Source: Sorangium cellulosum | Lineage (GTDB): Bacteria; Myxococcota_A; Polyangia; Polyangiales; Polyangiaceae | DNA: 64,000 bases | Direction of reading: 5' to 3' | NCBI RefSeq assembly: GCF_002950945.1 | Contig: NZ_CP012673.1 | Location: 9,004,501-9,068,500, forward strand | In this document: in pieces, positions 1-7,384 of the stretch | Numbering within the stretch: position 1 is the stretch's first letter | How the letters are laid out: each line of letters starts with the position of its first letter | Program-made: the position numbers and the translations under genes | The notes under the pieces: generated by a model | The model's database searches: none | What the model saw: the letters and a program-made list of their open reading frames with translations, nothing else | What the model was told of the DNA's origin: nothing

Positions 1-1
1 G

Positions 2-820
2 CAGGAGTGCAGCCGACCGCTGATCGGGCAGGCGCGGAACGGGCTGGCCTTCAACTCGACCTCGCCCTCCTTCTGGCAGATCGCTCTCTTCATCCCGCCA
101 GAGCTCAACCGGCCTGGGCTCATCGATCTCAGAGACTATCGCATCACGTCGTACACAGCCGTCTGGGCTACCTCGCTCGGCGGCGGGACCAGCACCGGCC
201 CCGGGACGTTGGCCACCTCCGGAGGGGTGGAGGAGAAGACGCTCGAGATCGTGAGCAGCGATGCGAGCTCCGTTTCGGTGAAGCTCCATTGGGGGACCCC
301 GCCGTGGCGGATCAAGTTCAATGGCCAGCCGTACGAGCCCGATCTGGACCTCGGCGGCGACTACACGGCTACCTATTGCGGCGACCCGCCGCCGCCGAGC
401 CTGCCCTCACCGGGGCGCGCGGTTCCTGGCGCCGCGCTGGCCGCGCCTCCGGGCGGGCCGACCCCGGATCCCGACGCGCTCCACCTGTTCCTCGGGAGCG
501 CGGCCGAGAGCTGCGCGGATCCCTGGTCGTCCATCGCGTGCACCGGTACCTACCGCGTGACGTTGAGCCTCCCGCCGGCCTACCAGAAGCCCGGGATCTT
601 CGATCTCACGGATCCGGCCATCGCCGCGTCCTTCACCCGCTCGGTGAGCACGGAGTGCGCGGCGGGTGACCTCGTTACCGACGTGTTCGACGGCGGCACG
701 ATCGAGATCTTGAGCATCGACGCGACCGGGGTCTCGTGCAGGGTGTACGGATCCCATACCCAGCTCACCCACGGAGGCTTCGACGCTGACGGGCTCTACG
801 CCGCGTCGAGCTGCCCCTGA
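2..820 (+). CDS. hypothetical repeat protein, C-terminal part
   Basis: The frame is open from the left edge, so the true start lies outside the window; 272 residues are visible, ending in TGA. I do not recognise the family. The visible part appears to contain two related segments of roughly 90 residues. Each has a PP-x(4)-PG-(L/I)-x-DL element followed by a beta-rich stretch ending near E-I-(V/L)-S; the first starts near base 100 and the second near base 570. A Pro-rich linker lies between them. The second segment has Cys residues, which suits an exported protein, but no signal peptide is visible because the N-terminus is missing. No function is proposed. Confidence 0.6.
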   Translation, partial: QECSRPLIGQARNGLAFNSTSPSFWQIALFIPPELNRPGLIDLRDYRITSYTAVWATSLGGGTSTGPGTLATSGGVEEKTLEIVSSDASSVSVKLHWGTPPWRIKFNGQPYEPDLDLGGDYTATYCGDPPPPSLPSPGRAVPGAALAAPPGGPTPDPDALHLFLGSAAESCADPWSSIACTGTYRVTLSLPPAYQKPGIFDLTDPAIAASFTRSVSTECAAGDLVTDVFDGGTIEILSIDATGVSCRVYGSHTQLTHGGFDADGLYAASSCP

Positions 821-1221
821 GCGCCTCCAGCGGGCCACCGCCCGCTTCCGGTTCGGCGAGCGGCGTCCGCCAGCTCGCGCTGTTCGTGATCGAGCACGAG
901 CGGTGCAACGGCGCCCGTTCAACTCGCTCTTCCGCGAGCAGCTCCCGCGGCTCGACATCACCGCCTGACGGCGCGCTCGCCGCGCGACGAACGCGCGCCC
1001 TGACGCACATCGACCCTGATCGGTCGACAGGTGGGACACGGTCACCTCCACGCAGGCCGCGCGCCGGTGAGGGGCGCGCCGCACGTCGAACAGGTCGTCG
1101 CGACGTGCAGCGTCGCCTGGCATGACGCCGCCTGACATGCCATCGACTACGGATGTATATCCTGCGATCGATTGCCTTATCCTCAGGTGGCCGGCGGCGC
1201 GCCGATTGCGATGTCTCTGGA
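821..1221. other. intergenic stretch, no gene recognised
   Basis: About 400 bases between the partial gene and the Kunitz-domain lipoprotein. Short open frames here have no recognisable domain, ribosome binding site or Cys/signal pattern. The promoter of the downstream lipoprotein presumably lies in the last 150 bases, but I cannot place it. Confidence 0.4.
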
Positions 1222-2059
1222 ATGGTTCGGCGCTTGTCCCTCGGTCTCGGCTTGTTCACCTCTCTCCTGCTCGCGGCGGGCTGCGGCGACGCAGGGGACA
1301 ACGGCGGATCGGGCGGCGGGGGCCCGGGCGGCGGCGGCTCGGTCGCGGGCAGCGGCGGGTCGGTCGCGAGCAGCGGCACCGGCGGCGAATTGCCGGACCG
1401 TTGTACCTTGCCGCAGGAGACCGGGCCCTGCGACGCGGCGATCCCGAGCTACTGGCACGACCCCAGCACCGGCGAGTGCGTTCAGTTCACCTATGGTGGT
1501 TGCGATGGCAACGAGAACCGCTTCGAGTCGCTCGCGGCGTGCCAGGAGGCCTGTCAGGGCACCACCCCGGCCATGGATGTGTGCGCGGCGCCGGGCGATT
1601 GTGTCCTCGCGCCGCCGCAGTGCTGCGCGTCCTGCGATCCGGTCGACGCCAGCGCGTTCGTCGCCATCCACCGCGACGCGGTGGCGGATTTCTGGAATGC
1701 CAGCGGTTGCGGGGAAACGGCGTGCACGCCGTGCCAGGAGGTCAGCGAGGCCGAGCGCACCGCCCAGTACTTCGCCGCCGCGTGCGAGGGCGGGCGCTGC
1801 GTCGTCGTCGACGTGCGCGAATCCCCGCTGACGGAATGCACGCAGGACGCGGACTGCGCCCTGCGTGACGGCGTCGGGTGCTGCGAGTCGTGCGACGGGA
1901 GAGGCATCGTCGCCCTCAACCAGAGCGCGGATCTCGGCGCCCTCGTTTGCCCCCAGGAGCTCGTCGCGTGCCCCCCCCTGCGCGCCCGTGTATCCGGAAG
2001 GAATGACGGCGGTGTGCTCGGAGGGCAGGTGTAAGCCGCAGCCCTCCCAAGCGCCCTGA
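1222..2059 (+). CDS. Kunitz/BPTI-domain lipoprotein, apparent frameshift
   Basis: The ATG at 1222 gives a lipoprotein signal (LLLAAGC, lipidated Cys21), then a Gly/Ser linker. A Kunitz domain follows with Cys61, 70, 86, 94, 107 and 111. The spacings 8-15-7-12-3 are exactly those of bovine trypsin inhibitor. The position equal to inhibitor P1, after the second Cys, is Asp rather than Lys/Arg. The rest holds two Cys-rich repeats (DC-x-L-x(4-5)-CC-x-SC). In the second repeat the reading frame leaves homology at a run of eight C (1971-1978). Skipping one C restores CPPCAPVYPEGM...CSEGRCK, which mirrors the end of the first repeat, and terminates at 2059, giving about 278 residues. Without correction the frame stops at 2034. 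Likely an outer-membrane or surface lipoprotein; protease inhibition is inference. Confidence 0.8.
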
Positions 2060-2308
2060 CCGACCAGCACTCCAGGCGTAGGCCGCCCGAGCAGGATCAG
2101 GAAGCGACAGATCGCAGGTCGATCCGTCGCGATTTGTGATCCATTTGCGGACTCATACTGATATAGAGTTCGTCAAGGCAACTCCAGCCAATGACCACCA
2201 AACTCCGACTCGTCGCCCCCGCCGCTGCTTCCCTCGCAGCCGTCGCGCAGAACGGCGCGTGAGCGCGCAGCGCCGGCGTACGGCCCCGGGCAGGTGCACG
2301 AAGGCACG

Positions 2309-3232
2309 ATGACGGCCCCCTGGACCGCCGAGCACCGGATCTCCGACGCGCTCGCGGCGCAGCTCCTCGAGGACACCTTCCCGGTGCTCCGTCCGGTGCG
2401 CCTGGAGCTCCTCGGCGAGGGCTGGGACAATGTCGCTTACCTCGTCAACGGCGAGCTCGTCTTCCGCTTCCCGCGCCGGCAGCTCGCCGTCCCGTTCCTC
2501 GAGAAGGAGCACCGCCTTCTCCCGGCGCTCGCGCCTCGGCTCCCCCTCCCCGTCCCTGTCCCCGAGCTCTTCGGCCAGCCCCGGGAGGGGGCGTATCCCT
2601 GGCCGTTCCTCGGCTACCGCAAGCTCTCCGGAGAGACGGCCTGCCGGGCGAGCCTCGACGATCGCGAGAGGACCGCGCTCGCGGAGCCCCTCGCGCGTTT
2701 CCTTTCGGCGCTCCACACGTTCCCGCCCGACGACGCGCGGCGCCTCGGGCTACCCCCGGACACGATCGGCAAGCTGGATCTCTCGCTCCGCCTCCCCGAG
2801 GTGGTCGAGCGCCTCGCCCGTATCCGTGCGCTCGGCCTGCTGCCGGATGTCCACCCCTGGCTGCAGATCCTCGAGGCGGGCGCCGATCTCCGCGCTTCCG
2901 AGGACCTCCACGTCGTGCACGGCGACCTGTACGTGCGGCATCTCCTGCTCGCCCCGGACCGGTCGCTCGCGGGCGTCATCGACTGGGGTGATCTCCACCT
3001 CGGCGACCCCGCGGTGGACCTCAGCGTCGCGCACAGCTTCCTCCCCCCCGGCGCACAGGAGATCTTCCGTGCTGCTTATGGCGAGATCGACGAGCGCCGC
3101 TGGAAGCTCGCCCAGCTCCGGGCCATCTGTCATTCCGCGGCGCTCGTCGTGTACGGCCACGACATCGGAGACCGGGATCTCCTGCGCGAGGGCCTGCGGC
3201 TCTTCTCCTCTGCAAAGGCCGCCGCGCGCTGA
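2309..3232 (+). CDS. phosphotransferase, APH fold
   Basis: A 307-residue protein of the aminoglycoside phosphotransferase/choline kinase-like superfamily. It shows the N-lobe GEGWDN-x-AY nucleotide loop, a second-lobe catalytic motif HGDLYVRHLL (about residue 204) and the metal-binding IDWGD (about 225). In the usual HxDxxxxN motif the Asn position is His, a change I recall from some uncharacterised members. The ATG at 2309 is chosen because GAAGG sits 5 bases upstream; an in-frame GTG lies 15 bases earlier. The substrate cannot be told from sequence, and resistance should not be assumed since most chromosomal members act on small hydroxyl metabolites. It stands alone, convergent with the VanW gene. 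Confidence 0.8.
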   Translation: MTAPWTAEHRISDALAAQLLEDTFPVLRPVRLELLGEGWDNVAYLVNGELVFRFPRRQLAVPFLEKEHRLLPALAPRLPLPVPVPELFGQPREGAYPWPFLGYRKLSGETACRASLDDRERTALAEPLARFLSALHTFPPDDARRLGLPPDTIGKLDLSLRLPEVVERLARIRALGLLPDVHPWLQILEAGADLRASEDLHVVHGDLYVRHLLLAPDRSLAGVIDWGDLHLGDPAVDLSVAHSFLPPGAQEIFRAAYGEIDERRWKLAQLRAICHSAALVVYGHDIGDRDLLREGLRLFSSAKAAAR

Positions 3233-3321
3233 CGCCTCCGACCACGAACACCCCATCGCCAGGTGCGGCACACGTCGCGCGGCGAGCTCCCTCCCTCGGG
3301 GCCGCTCCGCTCACCAATCGC

Positions 3322-4749
3322 TCACATCGAGAACCCGTCCCCCTGCCCCTCCGGCGGCGGCTCTTCCCCCTCCAGCCGCTCCTCCACCGCCTTCGCGTGC
3401 TCCGGGAGCTCCGGCATCGTCGAAGGATCATAGTCCGGCGCCACCCAGAACACCTCCGGCGCGGGCTTGTACTCGCTCGTGTAGCTCCGCTCGCCGACGC
3501 GGCCGTCCTTGTAGCGGAGCGTCACGAACGACCTCACGTCGTACCCGCACGAGCCCTTCTGGTGGCGGCGCACCTTGCCCTCCGACAGCTCCGACTTCAC
3601 GTAGATCCGCCGGATGAAATCGTCGGTGTGCTCGGCGTCGACCTGGTGCGCGACGTCCGCCACCGGGTCGCCGCCCAGGATCTCCACCCGGATCACCGTG
3701 GGCGACGGCAGGTACGCGTGGAGCATGATCGGGAAAGGGAGCGTGTTCCGGATCTTCAGGTCCGACTCCGGATAGGTCACCATCGCGTCGAGGCCCATCG
3801 GGATGTAGGCGCTCGGGCGGGAGTGGCTCTGCCGGTCCAGCGTGTCGAGCGCGCCGAAGAGCGCCGCGGCGAAGAGCGTGCTCGAGACCTGGCACGTCCC
3901 CCCGCCGTAGCCGGGGACGGTCTCGTCTCCGAGGATCTCCGGCGCGATCGTGAACCCGTTCTTGCGCGTCCGCGGGCCGACGCGGGTGTTGAACGAGAAC
4001 GTCTCGCCCGGCGCCAGGATGGTGCCGTCGATCCTCGCCGCCGCGTTCGCGATGTTCGCCGCGCGCCCGGCCTCCTTGCCGTGCCGCTTGAACTTCGTCT
4101 CGTAGGCCGCGACGACCTTGCTGACGTCCACGCTCACGAGGTCCGCGACGACCACCGCCGCCGAGAGGTGCCGGACCTCGAGCGCGATCGTCTCCTCCTC
4201 GCCGTGCTCCCCGGCCCGCAGCGCCTCGATCGAGGCCTCGACGTCGAGCTCCCGGCCGGGCTGCTCCGGGATCTTGCGCCGGTTCGCCAGGTCGAGCCGC
4301 GCGTCGACCGGCGCCCGGTACACCTGGCCGGCGAGCCGCTCGAGCAGCGCGCGGGCCTTCTCCTCGTCGACCGACCAGACGAGCGGCACGTCGATCTCGC
4401 CGCGCCGCGCCCGCCGGGCCTCCCGGATCCGGTGCGACCACGGGCCCTCGTGCCCCACGACCGACGCGGCCGCGAGCGTCGCCGCCACGTCGACCTCGAC
4501 GCCCGCCTCCCCGAGCGTCGCGGTGAACTCCACGTCGTCGTGGCGCAGCCGCACCAGCCGCCCGCGGAGCACGTCGCGCCGCGCCGCGAGCCAGGCCGCA
4601 GGCGACGCCCCCTCCGGGACCACACGCTCGCCGATCGACAGGCCGTGGACGACCGGCGAGGCCGGCAGCTGGTCGCGCACCACCACGGCGGCGCCCACGC
4701 CGGCCGATGCACCGAGCGCCAAGACCAGGACAAGGGCCCTCGTATCCAC
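3322..4749 (-). CDS. VanW family protein
   Basis: 475 residues starting at GTG, with an N-terminal hydrophobic segment (residues 5-25) that should anchor or export the protein. The middle contains a region of the peptidoglycan-binding-4 type, around residues 35-200. The C-terminal half is a VanW domain with the conserved stretches N-x-A-x-R-IDG-x-ILAPGETFSFN, GYGGGTCQVSSTLF and PYPESDLKIRN-like TYPESDLKIRN. VanW proteins accompany some vancomycin resistance operons, but most family members occur alone in bacteria without such operons. Their role is unknown, and a cell-wall function is inferred. The acidic C-terminal tail (about 30 residues) is variable. No vanHAX neighbours are present, so I do not call resistance. 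Confidence 0.85.
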   Translation of the reverse strand: MDTRALVLVLALGASAGVGAAVVVRDQLPASPVVHGLSIGERVVPEGASPAAWLAARRDVLRGRLVRLRHDDVEFTATLGEAGVEVDVAATLAAASVVGHEGPWSHRIREARRARRGEIDVPLVWSVDEEKARALLERLAGQVYRAPVDARLDLANRRKIPEQPGRELDVEASIEALRAGEHGEEETIALEVRHLSAAVVVADLVSVDVSKVVAAYETKFKRHGKEAGRAANIANAAARIDGTILAPGETFSFNTRVGPRTRKNGFTIAPEILGDETVPGYGGGTCQVSSTLFAAALFGALDTLDRQSHSRPSAYIPMGLDAMVTYPESDLKIRNTLPFPIMLHAYLPSPTVIRVEILGGDPVADVAHQVDAEHTDDFIRRIYVKSELSEGKVRRHQKGSCGYDVRSFVTLRYKDGRVGERSYTSEYKPAPEVFWVAPDYDPSTMPELPEHAKAVEERLEGEEPPPEGQGDGFSM

Positions 4750-4841
4750 GGCAGCTCGCCACGGTAGCCGGAACCCGGACGAGCTGGAAGATCACGAGCG
4801 CCCGATCTGCTGGAAACGCCTCGAACAACGGGACCGGCCTC

Positions 4842-4904
4842 AGCCGCCGACGCTCGACCGCCGCCGACGTTCAGCCGCCGCCGACGTTCAGCCGCCGCCG
4901 ACGA
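4842..4904. repeat. 17-bp tandem repeat at the thiS 3' end
   Basis: Units of the form gttcagccgccgccgac repeat two to three times with a 17-bp period, running from the downstream spacer into the last codons of thiS. The unit read on the minus strand encodes the terminal Gly-Gly-Gly and the stop, so the gene end has been copied downstream by slippage or duplication. Confidence 0.6.
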
Positions 4905-5088
4905 AGTGCACGATCTCGATCACGTCGCCCTCGGCGAGCTTCGCGGCGGTGTGCTCGGCGCGCGGCACCACCTCGCCGTTGCGCTCCACCGCGACCGGCC
5001 CCTCGGTCAGCCCGAGCAGCTCCACGAGCACCCGCACCGTGACCGCCGCCGGAACCTCGCGCGCCTCCCCGTTCACCGTGATGTTCAT
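4888..5088 (-). CDS. thiS: ThiS-like sulfur carrier protein
   Basis: A 66-residue ubiquitin-fold sulfur carrier. It starts [12 protein letters not shown], has the core V-x-V-LVELLGL and [13 protein letters not shown] typical of ThiS, and ends VHFVGGG. The C-terminal Gly-Gly is adenylated and thiocarboxylated in this family. In thiamine synthesis ThiS supplies sulfur for the thiazole ring with ThiG and ThiF. Neither partner gene is nearby. The start overlaps the stop of the carbonic-anhydrase gene (ATGA at 5085-5088), so the two are translationally coupled in one operon with miaB. A MoaD-like role or another sulfur transfer role remains possible. Confidence 0.85.
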   Translation of the reverse strand: MNITVNGEAREVPAAVTVRVLVELLGLTEGPVAVERNGEVVPRAEHTAAKLAEGDVIEIVHFVGGG

Positions 5089-5672
5089 CGCTTCTTCACC
5101 TCTCCCGTCACGGCGGCGCTCGCCGGGACCCCGCCGGCCGCTTGCGCGGCCGCGGCGAGCGCTTCCCGGAAGCGCCTCGCGTTCTCCACGTAGCTGGCAG
5201 CGCCCATCCTGCCGAGCTCGGCCTGGTCCGGCCGCACCTCCCCCATCACCTGGGCCGGGTTGCCGCGCACCAGCGACCTCGGCGGGATCACCTTCCCCGG
5301 CGGCACCACCGCGCCCGCGGCGATCACCGAGCCCTCCCCGATCGCGACGTTGTCGAGCACGATGCTCCCCATCCCGATCAGGCACCCGTCCCCGACCGTG
5401 CAGCCGTGCAGGATCGCGCCGTGCCCGATCGTCACGTCCGCGCCGATGATCGTCTCGGAGACGCCGCCCGTCAGGTGCAGGCACGCGAGATCCTGCACGT
5501 TGGTCCGCGGCCCGACGCGGATCGCGCCGATGTCCCCGCGCAGCACCGCCCCGAACCACACGTTCGCCTCGTCGCCGAGCACCACGTCGCCGATCACCGT
5601 CGCGCTCGGCGCGAGGAACACGTCGCGCCCGAGGCGCGGCGACATGCCGCCGAAGTCCAGGACGAGCGCCAC
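5085..5672 (-). CDS. gamma-class carbonic anhydrase family protein
   Basis: 195 residues starting at GTG. This is a left-handed beta-helix protein with repeated hexapeptides (V-I-G-D-V-V-L-G-D and similar). The three zinc ligands expected for the gamma class are seen as His66 (LACLHL), His84 and His89 ([10 protein letters not shown]). It belongs to the YrdA/CaiE/PaaY group, trimers that bind metal but often show weak CO2 hydration. The C-terminal helix (residues 160-195) is normal for the family. It lies 1 base after miaB and overlaps thiS by 4 bases. Why these three are coupled is unknown; true carbonic anhydrase activity is inference. Confidence 0.88.
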   Translation of the reverse strand: MALVLDFGGMSPRLGRDVFLAPSATVIGDVVLGDEANVWFGAVLRGDIGAIRVGPRTNVQDLACLHLTGGVSETIIGADVTIGHGAILHGCTVGDGCLIGMGSIVLDNVAIGEGSVIAAGAVVPPGKVIPPRSLVRGNPAQVMGEVRPDQAELGRMGAASYVENARRFREALAAAAQAAGGVPASAAVTGEVKKR

Positions 5673-5673
5673 G

Positions 5674-7176
5674 TCAGCCCCCCTCGGCGGCGATCACGGG
5701 CAGCACCCGCCGGGCCGGCCGCGCGGCCTCCGCGCCGGCCGCGTCGCCTGCGCCGACCCGCTGCCTCGGCCGGGCCGCGGCGCGCGCCGCCTCGGTGAGC
5801 TCCGCCTGGAGCGAGTGCTTGTTCGCCCGCGCGATCGCGACCTCCACGACCTCGCCGAGCAGATCGAGCTCCCCCGCGCCCTCGATGTGCACGATCTCGT
5901 GCCGCCCCGTCCGCCCGGACCAGAGCGTGCCGCCGGCGCCGCGCTGCTTGTCGCGGCCCTCGACGAGGACCTCCTGCGTCGTCCCCACGAGGCCCTCGAG
6001 GTGGGCGGCGAGCAGCGCCTCGCTCGCCTCGAACAGGCGCGCGAGCCGCTCGCCCTTCACGTCCTCGGACACGTCGTCCGGGAGCTTCAGCGCGGGCGTG
6101 TGCGGGCGGCGCGAGTACTTGAAGCCGAACAACCCCTTATAGCCCACCTCGCGCACGAGCGAGAGCGTCGCCGCGAAGTCGTCCTCCGTCTCGCCGGGGA
6201 AGCCGACGATGATGTCGGTCGAGAGCGTCAGCCCCGGGACGGCCTCGACGAGGGCCCGCGTCCGCGCGACGTACTCGGCCCGCGTGTAGCGGCGGATCAT
6301 CCGCCGGAGGATGCGGTCGCTGCCCGACTGCACCGGCAGGTGCACGTGGCGCGGCAGCACCGCGAGCTCGGCGTGGGCGCGGATCAGCGAGGGCGTGAGG
6401 TGCCGCGGGTGCGGGCTCGTGTAGCGCAGCCGCGCGAGGCCGGGCACACGCTCCGCGATCCGGCGCAGGAGCGCCGCGAACTCGCTCTCGTCCGGGTCGT
6501 CCGCGCTCGCCCCCGGCGCCCGCGGCAGCGCGCCGAGCGGGTCGCGGTAGCTGTTCACCGTCTGCCCGAGCAGCGTGATCTCGCGGACCCCGGCGGCCAC
6601 GAGCGCCGCGATCTCGGCCACGATCTCGTCGCTCGGCCGGTACCGCTCCGGCCCGCGGGTGTACGGGACGATGCAGAACGAGCAGCGCTCGTCGCAGCCC
6701 TTCATGATCGTGACGAACGCCGCGGGCGCGCCCCCCTGCGCGCCCGCGCCGGGCGTCGGCGACGCCATCAGGAACCGGGGCGCGTCGACGTCGAACACCG
6801 TGCGCGCGACCGGCAGCCCGCCGAGGGCGAGGTCGCCGAGCAGGCCGGGCAGCTCCGGGATGTTGTCCGGCCCCACCACCACGTCGATCGCCCGCATCTG
6901 CTTGAGGAGGCGCTCCCCCTCCTGCTGGGCCACACACCCGGCCACGACGAGCACCCGGTCGCCGCGCTCGCGCTTCCAGCGGGCGAGCCGCCCCACCTCG
7001 CTCCGCAGCTTCTGCTCGGCCTTCTCGCGCACGCTGCACGTGTTCAGCACGAGCACGTCGGCCTCATCCGGGCCGCCGGCCTCGGTGTAGCCGGCGCGGC
7101 GGAGCACGTCGTGCATCCGCTCGGAATCGTGCACGTTCATCTGGCAGCCGAACGTCGTGATCGCGTACCGGGGCAT
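5674..7176 (-). CDS. miaB: tRNA-2-methylthio-N6-dimethylallyladenosine synthase MiaB
   Basis: A 500-residue radical SAM methylthiotransferase. It adds a methylthio group to C2 of i6A37 in tRNAs reading codons that start with U. The start at 7176 gives MPRYAITTFGCQMN, the classic MiaB opening. The N-terminal auxiliary cluster cysteines are Cys11, Cys47 (LNTCSVREKAE) and Cys81 (VAGCVAQQEG). The radical SAM cluster is Cys161, Cys165 and Cys168 (GCDERCSFCIVPYTRG). A TRAM RNA-binding domain lies near residues 370-450, followed by an Ala/Arg-rich tail longer than usual. It is the first gene of the operon with the carbonic anhydrase and thiS. Confidence 0.95.
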   Translation of the reverse strand: MPRYAITTFGCQMNVHDSERMHDVLRRAGYTEAGGPDEADVLVLNTCSVREKAEQKLRSEVGRLARWKRERGDRVLVVAGCVAQQEGERLLKQMRAIDVVVGPDNIPELPGLLGDLALGGLPVARTVFDVDAPRFLMASPTPGAGAQGGAPAAFVTIMKGCDERCSFCIVPYTRGPERYRPSDEIVAEIAALVAAGVREITLLGQTVNSYRDPLGALPRAPGASADDPDESEFAALLRRIAERVPGLARLRYTSPHPRHLTPSLIRAHAELAVLPRHVHLPVQSGSDRILRRMIRRYTRAEYVARTRALVEAVPGLTLSTDIIVGFPGETEDDFAATLSLVREVGYKGLFGFKYSRRPHTPALKLPDDVSEDVKGERLARLFEASEALLAAHLEGLVGTTQEVLVEGRDKQRGAGGTLWSGRTGRHEIVHIEGAGELDLLGEVVEVAIARANKHSLQAELTEAARAAARPRQRVGAGDAAGAEAARPARRVLPVIAAEGG

Positions 7177-7384
7177 GGAAGCGATGACCCTGTAACAGAA
7201 GGGGCCCGAGGCCGCCACCACACGCGTGGGGAGGCACGAACAGCCAGGACGGCGAGCCGGGGCAAGGCGCCGCGTCCCCTGCCCGCGCCGCGCCGCGCCA
7301 TGCAGCGCGGCACACCGGACGCCACGGAAACACCGCAGACGCCGCACGGTAACATGGTAAAAAATCCGCCGAGGAGGAGGCCCA

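Noticed and set aside
3322-4749. Vancomycin resistance locus from the VanW match
   Set aside because: No vanH, vanA or vanX genes; VanW homologues are widespread outside resistance operons.
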